From Muribaculaceae bacterium (GTDB lineage: Bacteria; Bacteroidota; Bacteroidia; Bacteroidales; Muribaculaceae): a stretch of DNA of 64,000 nt. Position numbers and translations under genes: made by a program. Position 1 is the first letter of the stretch, and each line of letters begins with the position of its first letter. The stretch spans positions 1-64,000 of the forward strand of contig JAFYYI010000002.1 in NCBI GenBank assembly GCA_017557665.1. Reading direction: 5' to 3'. Shown in pieces: positions 54,454 through 62,865 of this stretch. The notes under the pieces are model-generated. The model was not told the origin of the DNA and ran no database searches. It worked only from the letters and a program-made list of their open reading frames with translations.

Positions 54454-56676
54454 TTACGGTCTGGATTTTTTACTTGTGCCCCACTTGCTGGGTTTTGGGC
54501 CCATAACAAGTTCAAGCGTGCCGCCAGCGATGATGTCGCGGTAGTCGATATAGCTCTTGTCGTAGCGCTTGCCGTTGAGTTTGGCGCTTTGGACATAGAA
54601 ATTCACGTCGCTGTTGTTCACGGCCTTGATTGTGAATCTCACGTTGTCGTACACATTGATCGTGACTTTATTAAACAGAGGAGAACCGATAATGAATTTT
54701 CCGCCAGCGGGTTCCTCCTGATAGAGACCTATGGAGGACAGAACATACCATGCCGACATTTGACCAACATCCTCGTTGCCCGAGAGGCCGTCAAGACTGT
54801 TGCGGTATTGCTCGCGCAACACACGGCGTACAAGTTGAGCGGTCTTCCAGGGTTGGCCCACATAGTTGTACATGTATATGATGTGGTGACTCGGTTCGTT
54901 ACCGTGGGCATATTGTCCGATGAGTCCTGATACGTCGGGTGAGGCTTCTTCTCCCAAATCTCCTTCAACGATGAACAGCGAGTCAAGTTTCTGGATAAAT
55001 GCTTTTTCACCGCCAAACAGGTTCACCAGTCCGTGAACGTCGTGAGGCACCAGCCAAGTGTATTGCCAGGCATTGCCCTCACAGTAGTCGTCGTTGCGAT
55101 GCTTGGTCGATAACGGGTCAAACTCAGCCGTCGGGCGGAAGTGGCCCTGCGAGTCCTTGCCGCGCATGAAACGCGTCTGTTTGTCAAAATAATGCTGGTA
55201 TGACTTGCTGCGGTTCAAGAAATAGTCTTCGTTGTCTTTATCACCGACCTTTCGCGCCACTTGGGCGATGCACCAGTCTGCCAGGGCATATTCCAAACCG
55301 CGGGCCACGGTTTCCTTGTCGGGCTCCAGGTCATACGGGATGTAGCCATACTGTTTCAACAGTCCCATTGAGCGCTCATCGAGCATCGCACTGTTGGTCA
55401 TTGCCTTCAATGCAACTTGAGGGTCCACGTCAAATCCTTTCAGCACCAGGTCGGCCAGCACGGGCACTCCGGGATTTCCTACCATGCAGTCGGTCTCGTT
55501 GCCCATCAAGTGCCATACCGGCAATTTGCCTTGTTGCTCAAAGATGTGCAGGAAAGTCTGTGCTATGTCACGTTGCTTCTCGCGGTGGATAAGCGTCTGC
55601 AAGGGATGGGCAGCGCGGTAGGTGTCCCACAGCGACAGGGTAGTGTAGTTGGTGAAGTCGCCCTGATGTACCTTGCCGTCGGCACCGCGGTACTGACCGT
55701 TCACGTCACAGAATACCGACGGAGCCACCATTGTGTGATACAACGCCGTGTAGAACACAGTGTAGTCATCATCACTATAGGTATAAATTTGAATTTTATC
55801 CAATTCATCTTGCCATGCCAGCCATGCATCATGGGCTAGATTCATCAGGCGCCAATCGGGATTCTCGACTGCCAGGTTCTCAATGGCATTATCAATGCTC
55901 ACGGCCGACAGTCCCACCTTGACCATAAAAGGCGTAATTCCTTCTCCAATGTTTGGTGCCGAAATGATGCCCACGGTATCTCCATTCAACTTCTCAAGAT
56001 TCACATCTTGCTTGAAATCCATGACAAAGTAGACCTTCTGGTCTCTTGCCCAGCCGTTAGAGAAGCGATAGCCGACAATCCGTTGAGGAGACACTTGTTT
56101 CATCATCATCTCCTTGGGTGTATCCCAGCCAATGCCTTGACCCAGGTCAAGCCGCAGCAGAACGGAATCCCGGTCTTCACTGAAATAATAACCGTGCATG
56201 CCAGTGCGTCGGGTGGCAGTGAGTTTAACCCTGACATAGGTTTTGCCATTGTCTCTGAGGGTTACCGAATAAAATCCAGGCGTGACCGATTCATCTTTGT
56301 GGCTGAAAATCACCTCACGCTGATCACGGCGCGTGACAGGCAGCAACGCAATGTCCCCCAAGTCACCGATGCCAGTGCCGCTCAGGTGCTGGTGACCAAA
56401 GCCGATGAGCACCGAGTCGCTGTCGTGGTATCCCGAACACCAGTCCCAGCCACGCGTGGGTTCGGTCGGACCCAACTGCACGTAGCCAAACGGCACATTG
56501 GCTCCATAGAACACATGACCGTGTCCACCGGTGCCGATGCGTGGATTCACCCACTTGCTGTCTACGAACGGGTGTTTTATCACTCCTTGCGCAAAGCATC
56601 GTGCACTTGCGTTCATTAACAAGCAGCCCAAAATAGCGATTAAAGCAAATATCGTTCTTCTCATCTCAGTTGTCAT
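54454..56676 (-). CDS. GH92-family alpha-mannosidase
   Basis: A 740-aa exported GH92 glycosidase with a signal peptide cleaved near FAQG. N-terminal signature KWVNPRIGTGGHGHVFYGAN, then ATRRTGMHGYYF, and catalytic-domain motifs HGNEPSHHIIYMYNY (Glu594, the expected general acid) and GNEDVGQMSAWYV (base region). Members remove alpha-mannose from N-glycans or mannans in the periplasm. It is first in a two-gene operon with the GNQP paralogue. A minus-strand TAAATTTG lies just upstream at 56694-56701. Confidence 0.9.
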   Translation of the reverse strand: MTTEMRRTIFALIAILGCLLMNASARCFAQGVIKHPFVDSKWVNPRIGTGGHGHVFYGANVPFGYVQLGPTEPTRGWDWCSGYHDSDSVLIGFGHQHLSGTGIGDLGDIALLPVTRRDQREVIFSHKDESVTPGFYSVTLRDNGKTYVRVKLTATRRTGMHGYYFSEDRDSVLLRLDLGQGIGWDTPKEMMMKQVSPQRIVGYRFSNGWARDQKVYFVMDFKQDVNLEKLNGDTVGIISAPNIGEGITPFMVKVGLSAVSIDNAIENLAVENPDWRLMNLAHDAWLAWQDELDKIQIYTYSDDDYTVFYTALYHTMVAPSVFCDVNGQYRGADGKVHQGDFTNYTTLSLWDTYRAAHPLQTLIHREKQRDIAQTFLHIFEQQGKLPVWHLMGNETDCMVGNPGVPVLADLVLKGFDVDPQVALKAMTNSAMLDERSMGLLKQYGYIPYDLEPDKETVARGLEYALADWCIAQVARKVGDKDNEDYFLNRSKSYQHYFDKQTRFMRGKDSQGHFRPTAEFDPLSTKHRNDDYCEGNAWQYTWLVPHDVHGLVNLFGGEKAFIQKLDSLFIVEGDLGEEASPDVSGLIGQYAHGNEPSHHIIYMYNYVGQPWKTAQLVRRVLREQYRNSLDGLSGNEDVGQMSAWYVLSSIGLYQEEPAGGKFIIGSPLFNKVTINVYDNVRFTIKAVNNSDVNFYVQSAKLNGKRYDKSYIDYRDIIAGGTLELVMGPKPSKWGTSKKSRP

Positions 56677-56693
56677 TATTGGTTTTGAAATTG

Positions 56694-56701
56694 CAAATTT
56701 A
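56694..56701 (-). promoter_or_regulatory. Promoter -7 element of the GH92 pair
   Basis: Minus-strand TAAATTTG, matching TAnnTTTG, lies 17 bases before the first start. The -33 region is unclear. Confidence 0.35.
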
Positions 56702-56755
56702 ATATAATTTGCGAAAAAATAGGTATTCGATAGCTTCGTTTGATAAAGAATTGTT

Positions 56756-56763
56756 TATATTTG
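56756..56763 (+). promoter_or_regulatory. Promoter -7 element of the S9 peptidase gene
   Basis: TATATTTG matches TAnnTTTG about 60 bases before the ATG at 56823. No good -33 element at the usual spacing. Confidence 0.4.
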
Positions 56764-56822
56764 CAATTTGAAACAACTGGAAAACCAAATTTTAACTATA
56801 ATACATTAACAGTTCAACAATT

Positions 56823-59033
56823 ATGAAATTACTTAAGTTAACAGCAATGTCGGTTGCGGTATTGGCTATTTTAGGGCTTTCTTCCTGTGGCAAGACGGGA
56901 ACGTCCCAAGACCCGAATTCCTCACCCGATAAAAAACCCGGTAAAATGGAAAAGCAAGAATTCACTCCCGAATTCCTTAACCAGCTGGGCCGCGTGGGCG
57001 CTCCTCAAGTGTCGCCTGACGGCAAGAAGGTGCTCTATGGCGTTACTTACTATGACATCACCACCAACAAGGGCAACTGCGACCTGTGGGTAATGGATGT
57101 TGATGGACAGAATGCCCGCCAAATCACCAACACGCCTAACAGCGAGAGCAACTATGTGTGGATTGACGGCGGTAAGAAGATTGCTTTCATCTACAAGGAA
57201 GAAGGCGAGGACAAGACGCCTCAGCTGTGGACAATGAATGCCGACGGTGGCGGCCGTAACTGCGTCAGCGACGTCGAGGACGGTATCGAGGGCTTCATCT
57301 TCTCGCCCGACGAGAAGCGCGTGGTCATGATTTCCCAAGTGAAATACGGCCAGACGGCCCAGGACATGCATCCTGACTTGGAGAAGACCACGGGCAAGAT
57401 CTATGACGACATGATGTATAAGCACTGGGATGAGTGGGTAACTACCATTCCTCACCCCTTTGTCGCCGACTTTGACGGCAGCAAGGCTGGTAACGTGAAG
57501 GATGTCCTTGAGGGCGAACCCTACGAGTCGCCGATGAAACCTTGGGGCGGCATCGAGTCCCTGGCTTGGACCCCTGACAGCAAGAGCCTGGTGTATGTTT
57601 GCCGCAAGAAGACGGGTAAGGAATATGCGTTCTCGACCAACAGCGACCTCTATAAGTATGACCTGGAGACCGGTAAAACCGAGAACCTCACCCAGGGCAT
57701 GATGGGCTATGACACTTATCCCATCATCAACAGCAAGGGCGAGATGGCATGGCTCTCAATGGAGCATGACGGCTATGAGGCCGACAAGAACCGCATCTTC
57801 TTCATGGATGCCGCCGGTAATAAGAAAGACCTGACCGCTGACTGGGACTACAGCGTTGACGCCATCGCCTGGTCGCCCGATGAGAAGGCCATCTATTTCA
57901 TCTGCCCGTTCCAGGGCGTACAGCCCATCTTCCGCATGGATGTCGCCACCCAGAAGGTGGACACCATCGCCATGGGCGTTTGTGACTACGATGGTCTGGC
58001 ATTTGCCGAGGGCGGAAAGGTCATCACCTGCCAGCACAGCTACCAGACCCCCAACGAGGTCTACAGTGTAGAGATGGGCAAGGATCCCGTCAAGTTGACT
58101 CATGTCAATGACGAAATGCTGGCCCAGGTGGACAGCATCGGCATCGAGAAACGTATGATTCCCACCACCGACGGCAAACTGATGACCACGTGGGTATGCT
58201 ACCCGCCCAACTTCGACCCCAACAAGAAGTATCCCGCCATCCTCTTCTGCGAGGGCGGTCCCCAGTCTCCCGTGAGCCAGTTCTGGAGCTATCGCTGGAA
58301 CATGCGCATCATGGCCAGCAACGGCTACATTGTCATTCTGCCTAACCGCCGCGGCCTGCCTGGTTTCGGTTCCGAGTGGAATGCCCAGATCAGTGGCGAT
58401 TACGGTGGCCAGAACATGCGTGACTACCTCAGCGCCGTGGACTACATGAAGAAGGAGCCCTACATCGATGGTGAACACATCGGTGCTGTTGGCGCCAGCT
58501 ACGGTGGCTATTCGGTTTACTTCCTTGCCGGTAACCACAACAAGCGTTTCGCTTGCTTCCTGGCACACGCTGGCATCTTCAACCTCGAGGCTCAATACCT
58601 GGAGACCGAGGAGATGTGGTTCGTACAGTGGGATCTCGGTGGCCCGTACTGGGATAAGGGCAATGCTACCGCTCAACGTTCCTACACTCAGGCTAACCCC
58701 AAGAACTATGTTCAGAACTGGGATACTCCTATCATGTGCACTGCTGGCGAACTGGATTACCGCATCGTCTTCACCCAGGCATGCCAAGCTTTCAATGCCG
58801 CCAAGATCAAGGGTCTGCCTGCCCGCCTGCTGCTCTTCCCCGACGAGAACCACTGGATTCTCAAGCCCCAAAACAGCATCTTGTGGCAGCGCGAATTCTT
58901 CAAGTGGCTCGACACATGGCTGAAGCCCGACAGCGAGGCTGCTAAAGCTTACAAAGCTCAGCAGGACTCCATCAATGCCGCTAAGGGCGTTGCTCCAGTA
59001 GCTGCAGCACCTGCCGAGGAGAAAAAGAACTGA
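56823..59033 (+). CDS. S9-family prolyl oligopeptidase-like lipoprotein
   Basis: A 736-aa peptidase with a lipobox LSSC, so it is probably anchored in the envelope. A propeller region of blades (about 45-430, VSPDGKKVLYGVTYY, FSPDEKRVVMI, WTPDSKSLVYV) covers an alpha/beta-hydrolase domain. The triad is Ser in GASYGGYS, Asp in GELDYRI and His in DENHWI. This family takes dipeptides or oligopeptides from short peptides; it is a likely peptide scavenger. The C-terminus ends in an Ala/Pro/Lys tail. A terminator follows. Confidence 0.88.
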   Translation: MKLLKLTAMSVAVLAILGLSSCGKTGTSQDPNSSPDKKPGKMEKQEFTPEFLNQLGRVGAPQVSPDGKKVLYGVTYYDITTNKGNCDLWVMDVDGQNARQITNTPNSESNYVWIDGGKKIAFIYKEEGEDKTPQLWTMNADGGGRNCVSDVEDGIEGFIFSPDEKRVVMISQVKYGQTAQDMHPDLEKTTGKIYDDMMYKHWDEWVTTIPHPFVADFDGSKAGNVKDVLEGEPYESPMKPWGGIESLAWTPDSKSLVYVCRKKTGKEYAFSTNSDLYKYDLETGKTENLTQGMMGYDTYPIINSKGEMAWLSMEHDGYEADKNRIFFMDAAGNKKDLTADWDYSVDAIAWSPDEKAIYFICPFQGVQPIFRMDVATQKVDTIAMGVCDYDGLAFAEGGKVITCQHSYQTPNEVYSVEMGKDPVKLTHVNDEMLAQVDSIGIEKRMIPTTDGKLMTTWVCYPPNFDPNKKYPAILFCEGGPQSPVSQFWSYRWNMRIMASNGYIVILPNRRGLPGFGSEWNAQISGDYGGQNMRDYLSAVDYMKKEPYIDGEHIGAVGASYGGYSVYFLAGNHNKRFACFLAHAGIFNLEAQYLETEEMWFVQWDLGGPYWDKGNATAQRSYTQANPKNYVQNWDTPIMCTAGELDYRIVFTQACQAFNAAKIKGLPARLLLFPDENHWILKPQNSILWQREFFKWLDTWLKPDSEAAKAYKAQQDSINAAKGVAPVAAAPAEEKKN

Positions 59034-59062
59034 TTGCTGGGCAATTAACCATCAAGTTGCAT

Positions 59063-59093
59063 AAAAAAGGAGGTCTAGACGGCCTCCTTTTTT
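59063..59093 (+). terminator. Intrinsic terminator of the S9 peptidase gene
   Basis: AAAAAAGGAGG (59063-59073) pairs with CCTCCTTTTTT (59083-59093), GC-rich at the top, ending in a T run. Confidence 0.85.
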
Positions 59094-59176
59094 AGTATAT
59101 CTTGCAGCACCTCTGCAATTGCCGCGACAAATGGCTTGGACTTCGGCATGCACACAGTGGGTTAGTGATAGGATAA

Positions 59177-59824
59177 TTACAGAGTCAAGCCCAAAATAGA
59201 GAATAGGGCAGGGCGCCAGTCACTGCCGTTGTCGGGGTGCAGTGTCTGGATACCCAAAGCTGAAGCGGCCTCGCAGTTGCGAGCACTGTCGTCTATAAAC
59301 AGGATATTCTCCGGGGCTGTCTGTTCGCCATCAATCATGGCTCTAAAAATATCTGGTGACGGCTTCATCATCCGCATCTCATAACTCAGGTACAAGCGGT
59401 CGAAGTAATAGTCAAGGCCGTGACCATTGCCGTCAAAAGCACTGCTGCGAGCCCACCGCATCATGAAAGGGTTGGTATTGGAAAGCAGGGCAACGGGATA
59501 CCCCTCACGGCGTAATCTCAACAATGCGTCAAAGTTGCGCTGATACAACTCTGCAGCATAACCAGTCCAGGCATATTCCAGCTGATCCATAGTCAACTGC
59601 TTTCCCACATTGCGGCTTAACTCATCACGGTATTGCTCCGCAGTGAGCAGACCAGACTCCAAGTCACCGAAAATGCCTTTTTGGGCATAGTCATCAAGGT
59701 ATTCCTCGACATGGGTTACACCGATCTCCTTAAATCGCTCTATGGCAATCATCTTGTCAAGACGGAAAACCACACCCCCGAGGTCAAAGACCACATGCAT
59801 CTTTTCACTATTCATTGCGCTCAC
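59177..59824 (-). CDS. HAD-superfamily hydrolase (subfamily IA-like)
   Basis: A 215-aa phosphatase-type HAD protein. Motif I is VFDLGGVVF, in which the second Asp of DxD is replaced by Gly, as in a known subgroup. Motif II is LLSNTN, motif III lies near MMKPSPDIF, and motif IV is FIDDSARN. An alpha-helical cap spans about 20-80. Substrates of the group are sugar phosphates or nucleotides; none is predictable here. The start could also be an ATG three or eight codons later. It shares a symmetric divergent promoter with the DUF2284 gene. Confidence 0.78.
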   Translation of the reverse strand: MSAMNSEKMHVVFDLGGVVFRLDKMIAIERFKEIGVTHVEEYLDDYAQKGIFGDLESGLLTAEQYRDELSRNVGKQLTMDQLEYAWTGYAAELYQRNFDALLRLRREGYPVALLSNTNPFMMRWARSSAFDGNGHGLDYYFDRLYLSYEMRMMKPSPDIFRAMIDGEQTAPENILFIDDSARNCEAASALGIQTLHPDNGSDWRPALFSILGLTL

Positions 59825-59846
59825 TATCTACACTTTTATTGAATTC

Positions 59847-59884
59847 GTTTGCAAAGGTAAACATTTTTGTTTACCTTTGCAAAC
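59847..59884. promoter_or_regulatory. Perfectly symmetric palindromic divergent promoter
   Basis: A 16-bp perfect inverted repeat (GTTTGCAAAGGTAAAC, 59847-59862, and its complement at 59869-59884) encloses ATTTTT. On the plus strand TTTG (59848-59851), a 20-bp spacer and TACCTTTG (59872-59879) form a promoter. The minus strand has the same two elements at mirrored places (CAAA at 59880-59883, CAAAGGTA at 59852-59859). Each arm serves as the -33 of one promoter and the -7 of the other. Its right end abuts the ATG at 59885. Confidence 0.65.
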
Positions 59885-60442
59885 ATGAACTATACAGTAA
59901 CAAGCAAAGAAGTGACCATCAGTGCCGATGAGTTTGTGCAGCGTTATCGTGACGTGGAACGTATCCGTCAATACTGCCTGCAGTGTCCCGGTTACGGTAA
60001 AGCGTGGAACTGCCCGCCGTTTGATTTTGACCCAAGGACTCGCAGTGACGGTTTTAAGACAGTGAAATTGATTGGCACAATCATCGAGTTTGATGAACAG
60101 ACACGAGCCGCTTGCACCACACCCGAACTGGCGACAGCAACAGGCAAGCGGGCAATAGAAGAAGTGTGCCAGACGACACTCTTGCCAAATATGTACAAGA
60201 TGGAAAAGGATATGCCGGGAAGTCGCTGTTTCACCTTCAGATGCATGCTCTGCCCCGAAGGTTGCACACGCCCCGAGGGCAAGCCCTGTCGTCACCCCGA
60301 AATGATGCGTCACTCACTGGAGTCTGTGGGTTTTGACATCGAGGGTATGACCCGTGATCTGCTAGATATCAACTTGGAATGGAGCTACGACGGGTCCCTG
60401 TCCAAGCATATCACTCTCGTCACTGCCCTGTTCATGCCGTGA
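59885..60442 (+). CDS. DUF2284 metal-binding protein
   Basis: A 185-aa protein of the DUF2284 family, predicted to bind a metal or Fe-S cluster. Conserved cysteine-rich motifs lie at residues 31-45 (YCLQCPGYGKAWNCPP) and around 120-140 (MLCPEGCTRPEGKPCRHP). The ATG at 59885 matches the usual N-terminal MxYT(V/I) of this family; a longer frame from 59867 runs inside the promoter. The transcript start predicted from the palindromic promoter falls on this ATG, so it may be leaderless. The function of the family is unknown. Confidence 0.78.
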   Translation: MNYTVTSKEVTISADEFVQRYRDVERIRQYCLQCPGYGKAWNCPPFDFDPRTRSDGFKTVKLIGTIIEFDEQTRAACTTPELATATGKRAIEEVCQTTLLPNMYKMEKDMPGSRCFTFRCMLCPEGCTRPEGKPCRHPEMMRHSLESVGFDIEGMTRDLLDINLEWSYDGSLSKHITLVTALFMP

Positions 60443-60480
60443 TGTTTCAACGACACAACAAGGTCCTTCTATCGTCAAAA

Positions 60481-60852
60481 TTACTTGTAGAAAATGAAAT
60501 AAACGGCCAGCACGAGGCAAACGAAGGCCGCAAGATGATTCCAATGCAAAGACTCGCCGTTAAAGAACAGGGTGACAAAGATAGTGAAAACAGTTAATGA
60601 AATCACTTCTTGAATCACCTTGAGTTGCATGATGGTATAAGGTCCACCATTACCGTCAAAGCCGATGCGGTTTGCCGGAATCTGACAGGAATACTCGGGC
60701 AATGCCAGCATCCACGACAACAGAATGATGAGGTATAACGGAGTGTTGCTCGAGATGACATGCATTTGTTGGAGTTTCAAGTGTCCATACCAAGCAAAAG
60801 TCATGAAGATGTTGGCAATAACCAGCAGCCCGATGGTGTAGAATTGTTGCAT
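60481..60852 (-). CDS. DUF486/DMT-family small membrane protein
   Basis: A 123-aa membrane protein with about four hydrophobic segments, matching DUF486 (a half-size DMT-type protein). The signature ANIFMTFAWYGHLK and the QLKVIQEVISLTVF region are typical. It may be a small-molecule transporter that acts as a dimer; the substrate is unknown. It converges with the DUF2284 gene, 38 bases apart. Confidence 0.8.
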   Translation of the reverse strand: MQQFYTIGLLVIANIFMTFAWYGHLKLQQMHVISSNTPLYLIILLSWMLALPEYSCQIPANRIGFDGNGGPYTIMQLKVIQEVISLTVFTIFVTLFFNGESLHWNHLAAFVCLVLAVYFIFYK

Positions 60853-60904
60853 ATCTATTGGTCTTTGATCTTTCTTAGTTACAGGCCCTTCCTTTTGGGC
60901 GGCG

Positions 60905-60912
60905 CAAAATTA
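60905..60912 (-). promoter_or_regulatory. Promoter -7 element of the DUF486 gene
   Basis: Minus-strand TAATTTTG lies about 53 bases before the start at 60852. No clear -33 element at the usual distance. Confidence 0.4.
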
Positions 60913-61066
60913 GCAATATATTTTCACTCGCCATTACACCAAAACGTTTTTTATTCGGGATAGGAGTGGAGTTATCATGGCCTGAAATGGCTAATATTTT
61001 GGTCTATTTTTCGTTTTTTTAAGCACTTAATGATTTATTTAGTGTGATTTTTTGTTCAAAATTTAC

Positions 61067-61074
61067 TACTTTTG
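61067..61074 (+). promoter_or_regulatory. Promoter -7 element of the AraC-type regulator
   Basis: TACTTTTG lies 26 bases before the ATG at 61101. Confidence 0.4.
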
Positions 61075-61100
61075 TCATGTGATAAAAAGCAAGCATCAAC

Positions 61101-62003
61101 ATGAACGAACAAGCATTTCATCAGTTGGATTTATCCAGGTTGCCGGCCAATGACACCATGCTTGCATTGGGTGACAACCTGATGCTGATAGACAACCTGG
61201 AGACAGATGCCACTGTATCACACCACCTCGAAATCGATGGTTTGGTGAGCCATTTCCCTGTAAAGCTGTCTTCGACCTGTCTGATTATAGTGAATGACGG
61301 CACGGTCAGGTTTAATGTGAACTTTCGCGATTTTGTCGTGAGCCAGGGCACTTGCGCCATCATCTCTGCGGGGACCATCATCCAACATGCTGAATATGAT
61401 GAACAGGCCAAGGTGATTCTATTGTCCTTTTCGTGGCAGAATATGCCTTCGTTACCCACATCCCGACATCGAAATGCGCATCGCTTCTTTGCCTTGCAAG
61501 CCGTGTTAATCCATCTTCAACCATGCCATCTCGAGATGCTCATGACTTGCTACAAGATGCTCCGCACAATCCTCTCAGATAACTCATTCGCGACAAACAG
61601 GGAAGATGCCGCAAGCAGTTGCATCGAACTCATGGCTAGCATTATTGCTCAAGGTGCCGACAACCAGCCTGAAATATCCTCCAAAGCGACGCGCCGAGAC
61701 GAAATCGTGGCACGCTTCCTGGAATGCGTTAACGAGAACTACCGCCAACACAGGGAGCTCTCATTCTATGCCAACGAATTGCACCTGTCGCTCAAATACA
61801 TGTCCCATGTGGTATACGAGCAAACAGGTCGCCACCCGTCAGCGTGGATACGTGATTATGTGATTCTTGACGCAAAAGCCATGTTGCGCAGTGGCCGCTA
61901 CACCGTCCAGCAGGTAGCTGCCGAACTGAATTTCCCGAATCAATCTTTCTTCGGGAAATATTTCAAGGAAGCCGTTGGCGTTTCTCCCAAAAAGTGGAGA
62001 TAG
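61101..62003 (+). CDS. AraC-family transcriptional regulator
   Basis: A 300-aa DNA-binding regulator. The N-terminal half resembles a cupin-like sensor domain. The C-terminal 100 residues are the AraC/XylS double helix-turn-helix: LSFYANELHLSLKYMSHVV for the first and VQQVAAELNFPNQSFFGKYF with the VSPKKWR ending for the second. It probably responds to a small molecule. It converges with the DUF1963 gene, 10 bases apart; a link to the nearby fucosidase is only an inference. Confidence 0.88.
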   Translation: MNEQAFHQLDLSRLPANDTMLALGDNLMLIDNLETDATVSHHLEIDGLVSHFPVKLSSTCLIIVNDGTVRFNVNFRDFVVSQGTCAIISAGTIIQHAEYDEQAKVILLSFSWQNMPSLPTSRHRNAHRFFALQAVLIHLQPCHLEMLMTCYKMLRTILSDNSFATNREDAASSCIELMASIIAQGADNQPEISSKATRRDEIVARFLECVNENYRQHRELSFYANELHLSLKYMSHVVYEQTGRHPSAWIRDYVILDAKAMLRSGRYTVQQVAAELNFPNQSFFGKYFKEAVGVSPKKWR

Positions 62004-62013
62004 TCCCTCTCAA

Positions 62014-62850
62014 TTAACCGCAATCCCAGCAATAATAGGCATGAGTGAAGTCTTGGGCCAACAGGTTGTCATGGCTAACGAAGATAAATCCATTGCCCAT
62101 GTCGCCCCACATGACCAGTTCCTTGCGGTCGATAGCTGAATGCTGTGAAGCTAATTGGAACAGCAGCACATCATGAAGTTGGATATCTCGACGTGCATCT
62201 TCTTGGTCAAACACGGGATAGCCTAGCATTTGGTGACGTGGCCGTTGCATCCCCAAATTCTTTTCAAAATACAGGCAGTCTTCATTGTCCAGGTACTCAT
62301 ACCACATCTTACCCTGATGTTCCGCTCCAGTGATTTCATGAACGATGTCAAAGAAAATGCGATTAAACCGGCCATCACTAACACTCATTGTTGTCTGTTC
62401 GGTCACAACATCAATAGCCACTTCTCGCTTGACGGGTGTCAGCATCTCATCAACACTGCTGTGGGTCGGAACGTCGACAGGTGAGCTGTCACCGTTCACC
62501 GTCTCATGATAAACAACCCTGAATCCGTTGCCCTCGTCATCGAAGTTTCCACGACATCCATACATGAATTCAGGATTGAGGCTGATATACCACTGGAGCA
62601 TGCCCTGTTCGGGCAGCGGTGATTGCAGATGAGCCTCAGCGCAATTCACTTGCATAATCATGAGCATCGGCTTGCCCTTGTCATCGACGGGATAAGGCTT
62701 ATCGGCAGGCCAATAAGGCGCTCCGCCAATCTTGCTGTCGGTAATGCCAGGGACACGTTCCTCATTAAGCACGATTCTGTAATGATCACAAGATGTGCGC
62801 CGTATGATTTCTTCGGCAATGCGCTGGGCGCGTTCACTGATTCCTTCCAT
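62014..62850 (-). CDS. YwqG-like DUF1963 protein
   Basis: A 278-aa cytosolic protein of the YwqG/DUF1963 family. Recognisable segments are SKIGGAPYWPADKPYP near residues 40-55, MQVNCAEAH and the C-terminal FQLASQ...MWGDMGNGFIF. The family has no established function. It is 15 bases downstream of the GH29 stop on the same strand, so the two are co-transcribed. Confidence 0.75.
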   Translation of the reverse strand: MEGISERAQRIAEEIIRRTSCDHYRIVLNEERVPGITDSKIGGAPYWPADKPYPVDDKGKPMLMIMQVNCAEAHLQSPLPEQGMLQWYISLNPEFMYGCRGNFDDEGNGFRVVYHETVNGDSSPVDVPTHSSVDEMLTPVKREVAIDVVTEQTTMSVSDGRFNRIFFDIVHEITGAEHQGKMWYEYLDNEDCLYFEKNLGMQRPRHQMLGYPVFDQEDARRDIQLHDVLLFQLASQHSAIDRKELVMWGDMGNGFIFVSHDNLLAQDFTHAYYCWDCG

Positions 62851-62865
62851 AACCTTTATTGTCTT

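Noticed and set aside
57756..58871. 371-aa open frame antisense to the S9 peptidase
   Set aside because: It mirrors the conserved catalytic region and has no promoter or recognisable product.
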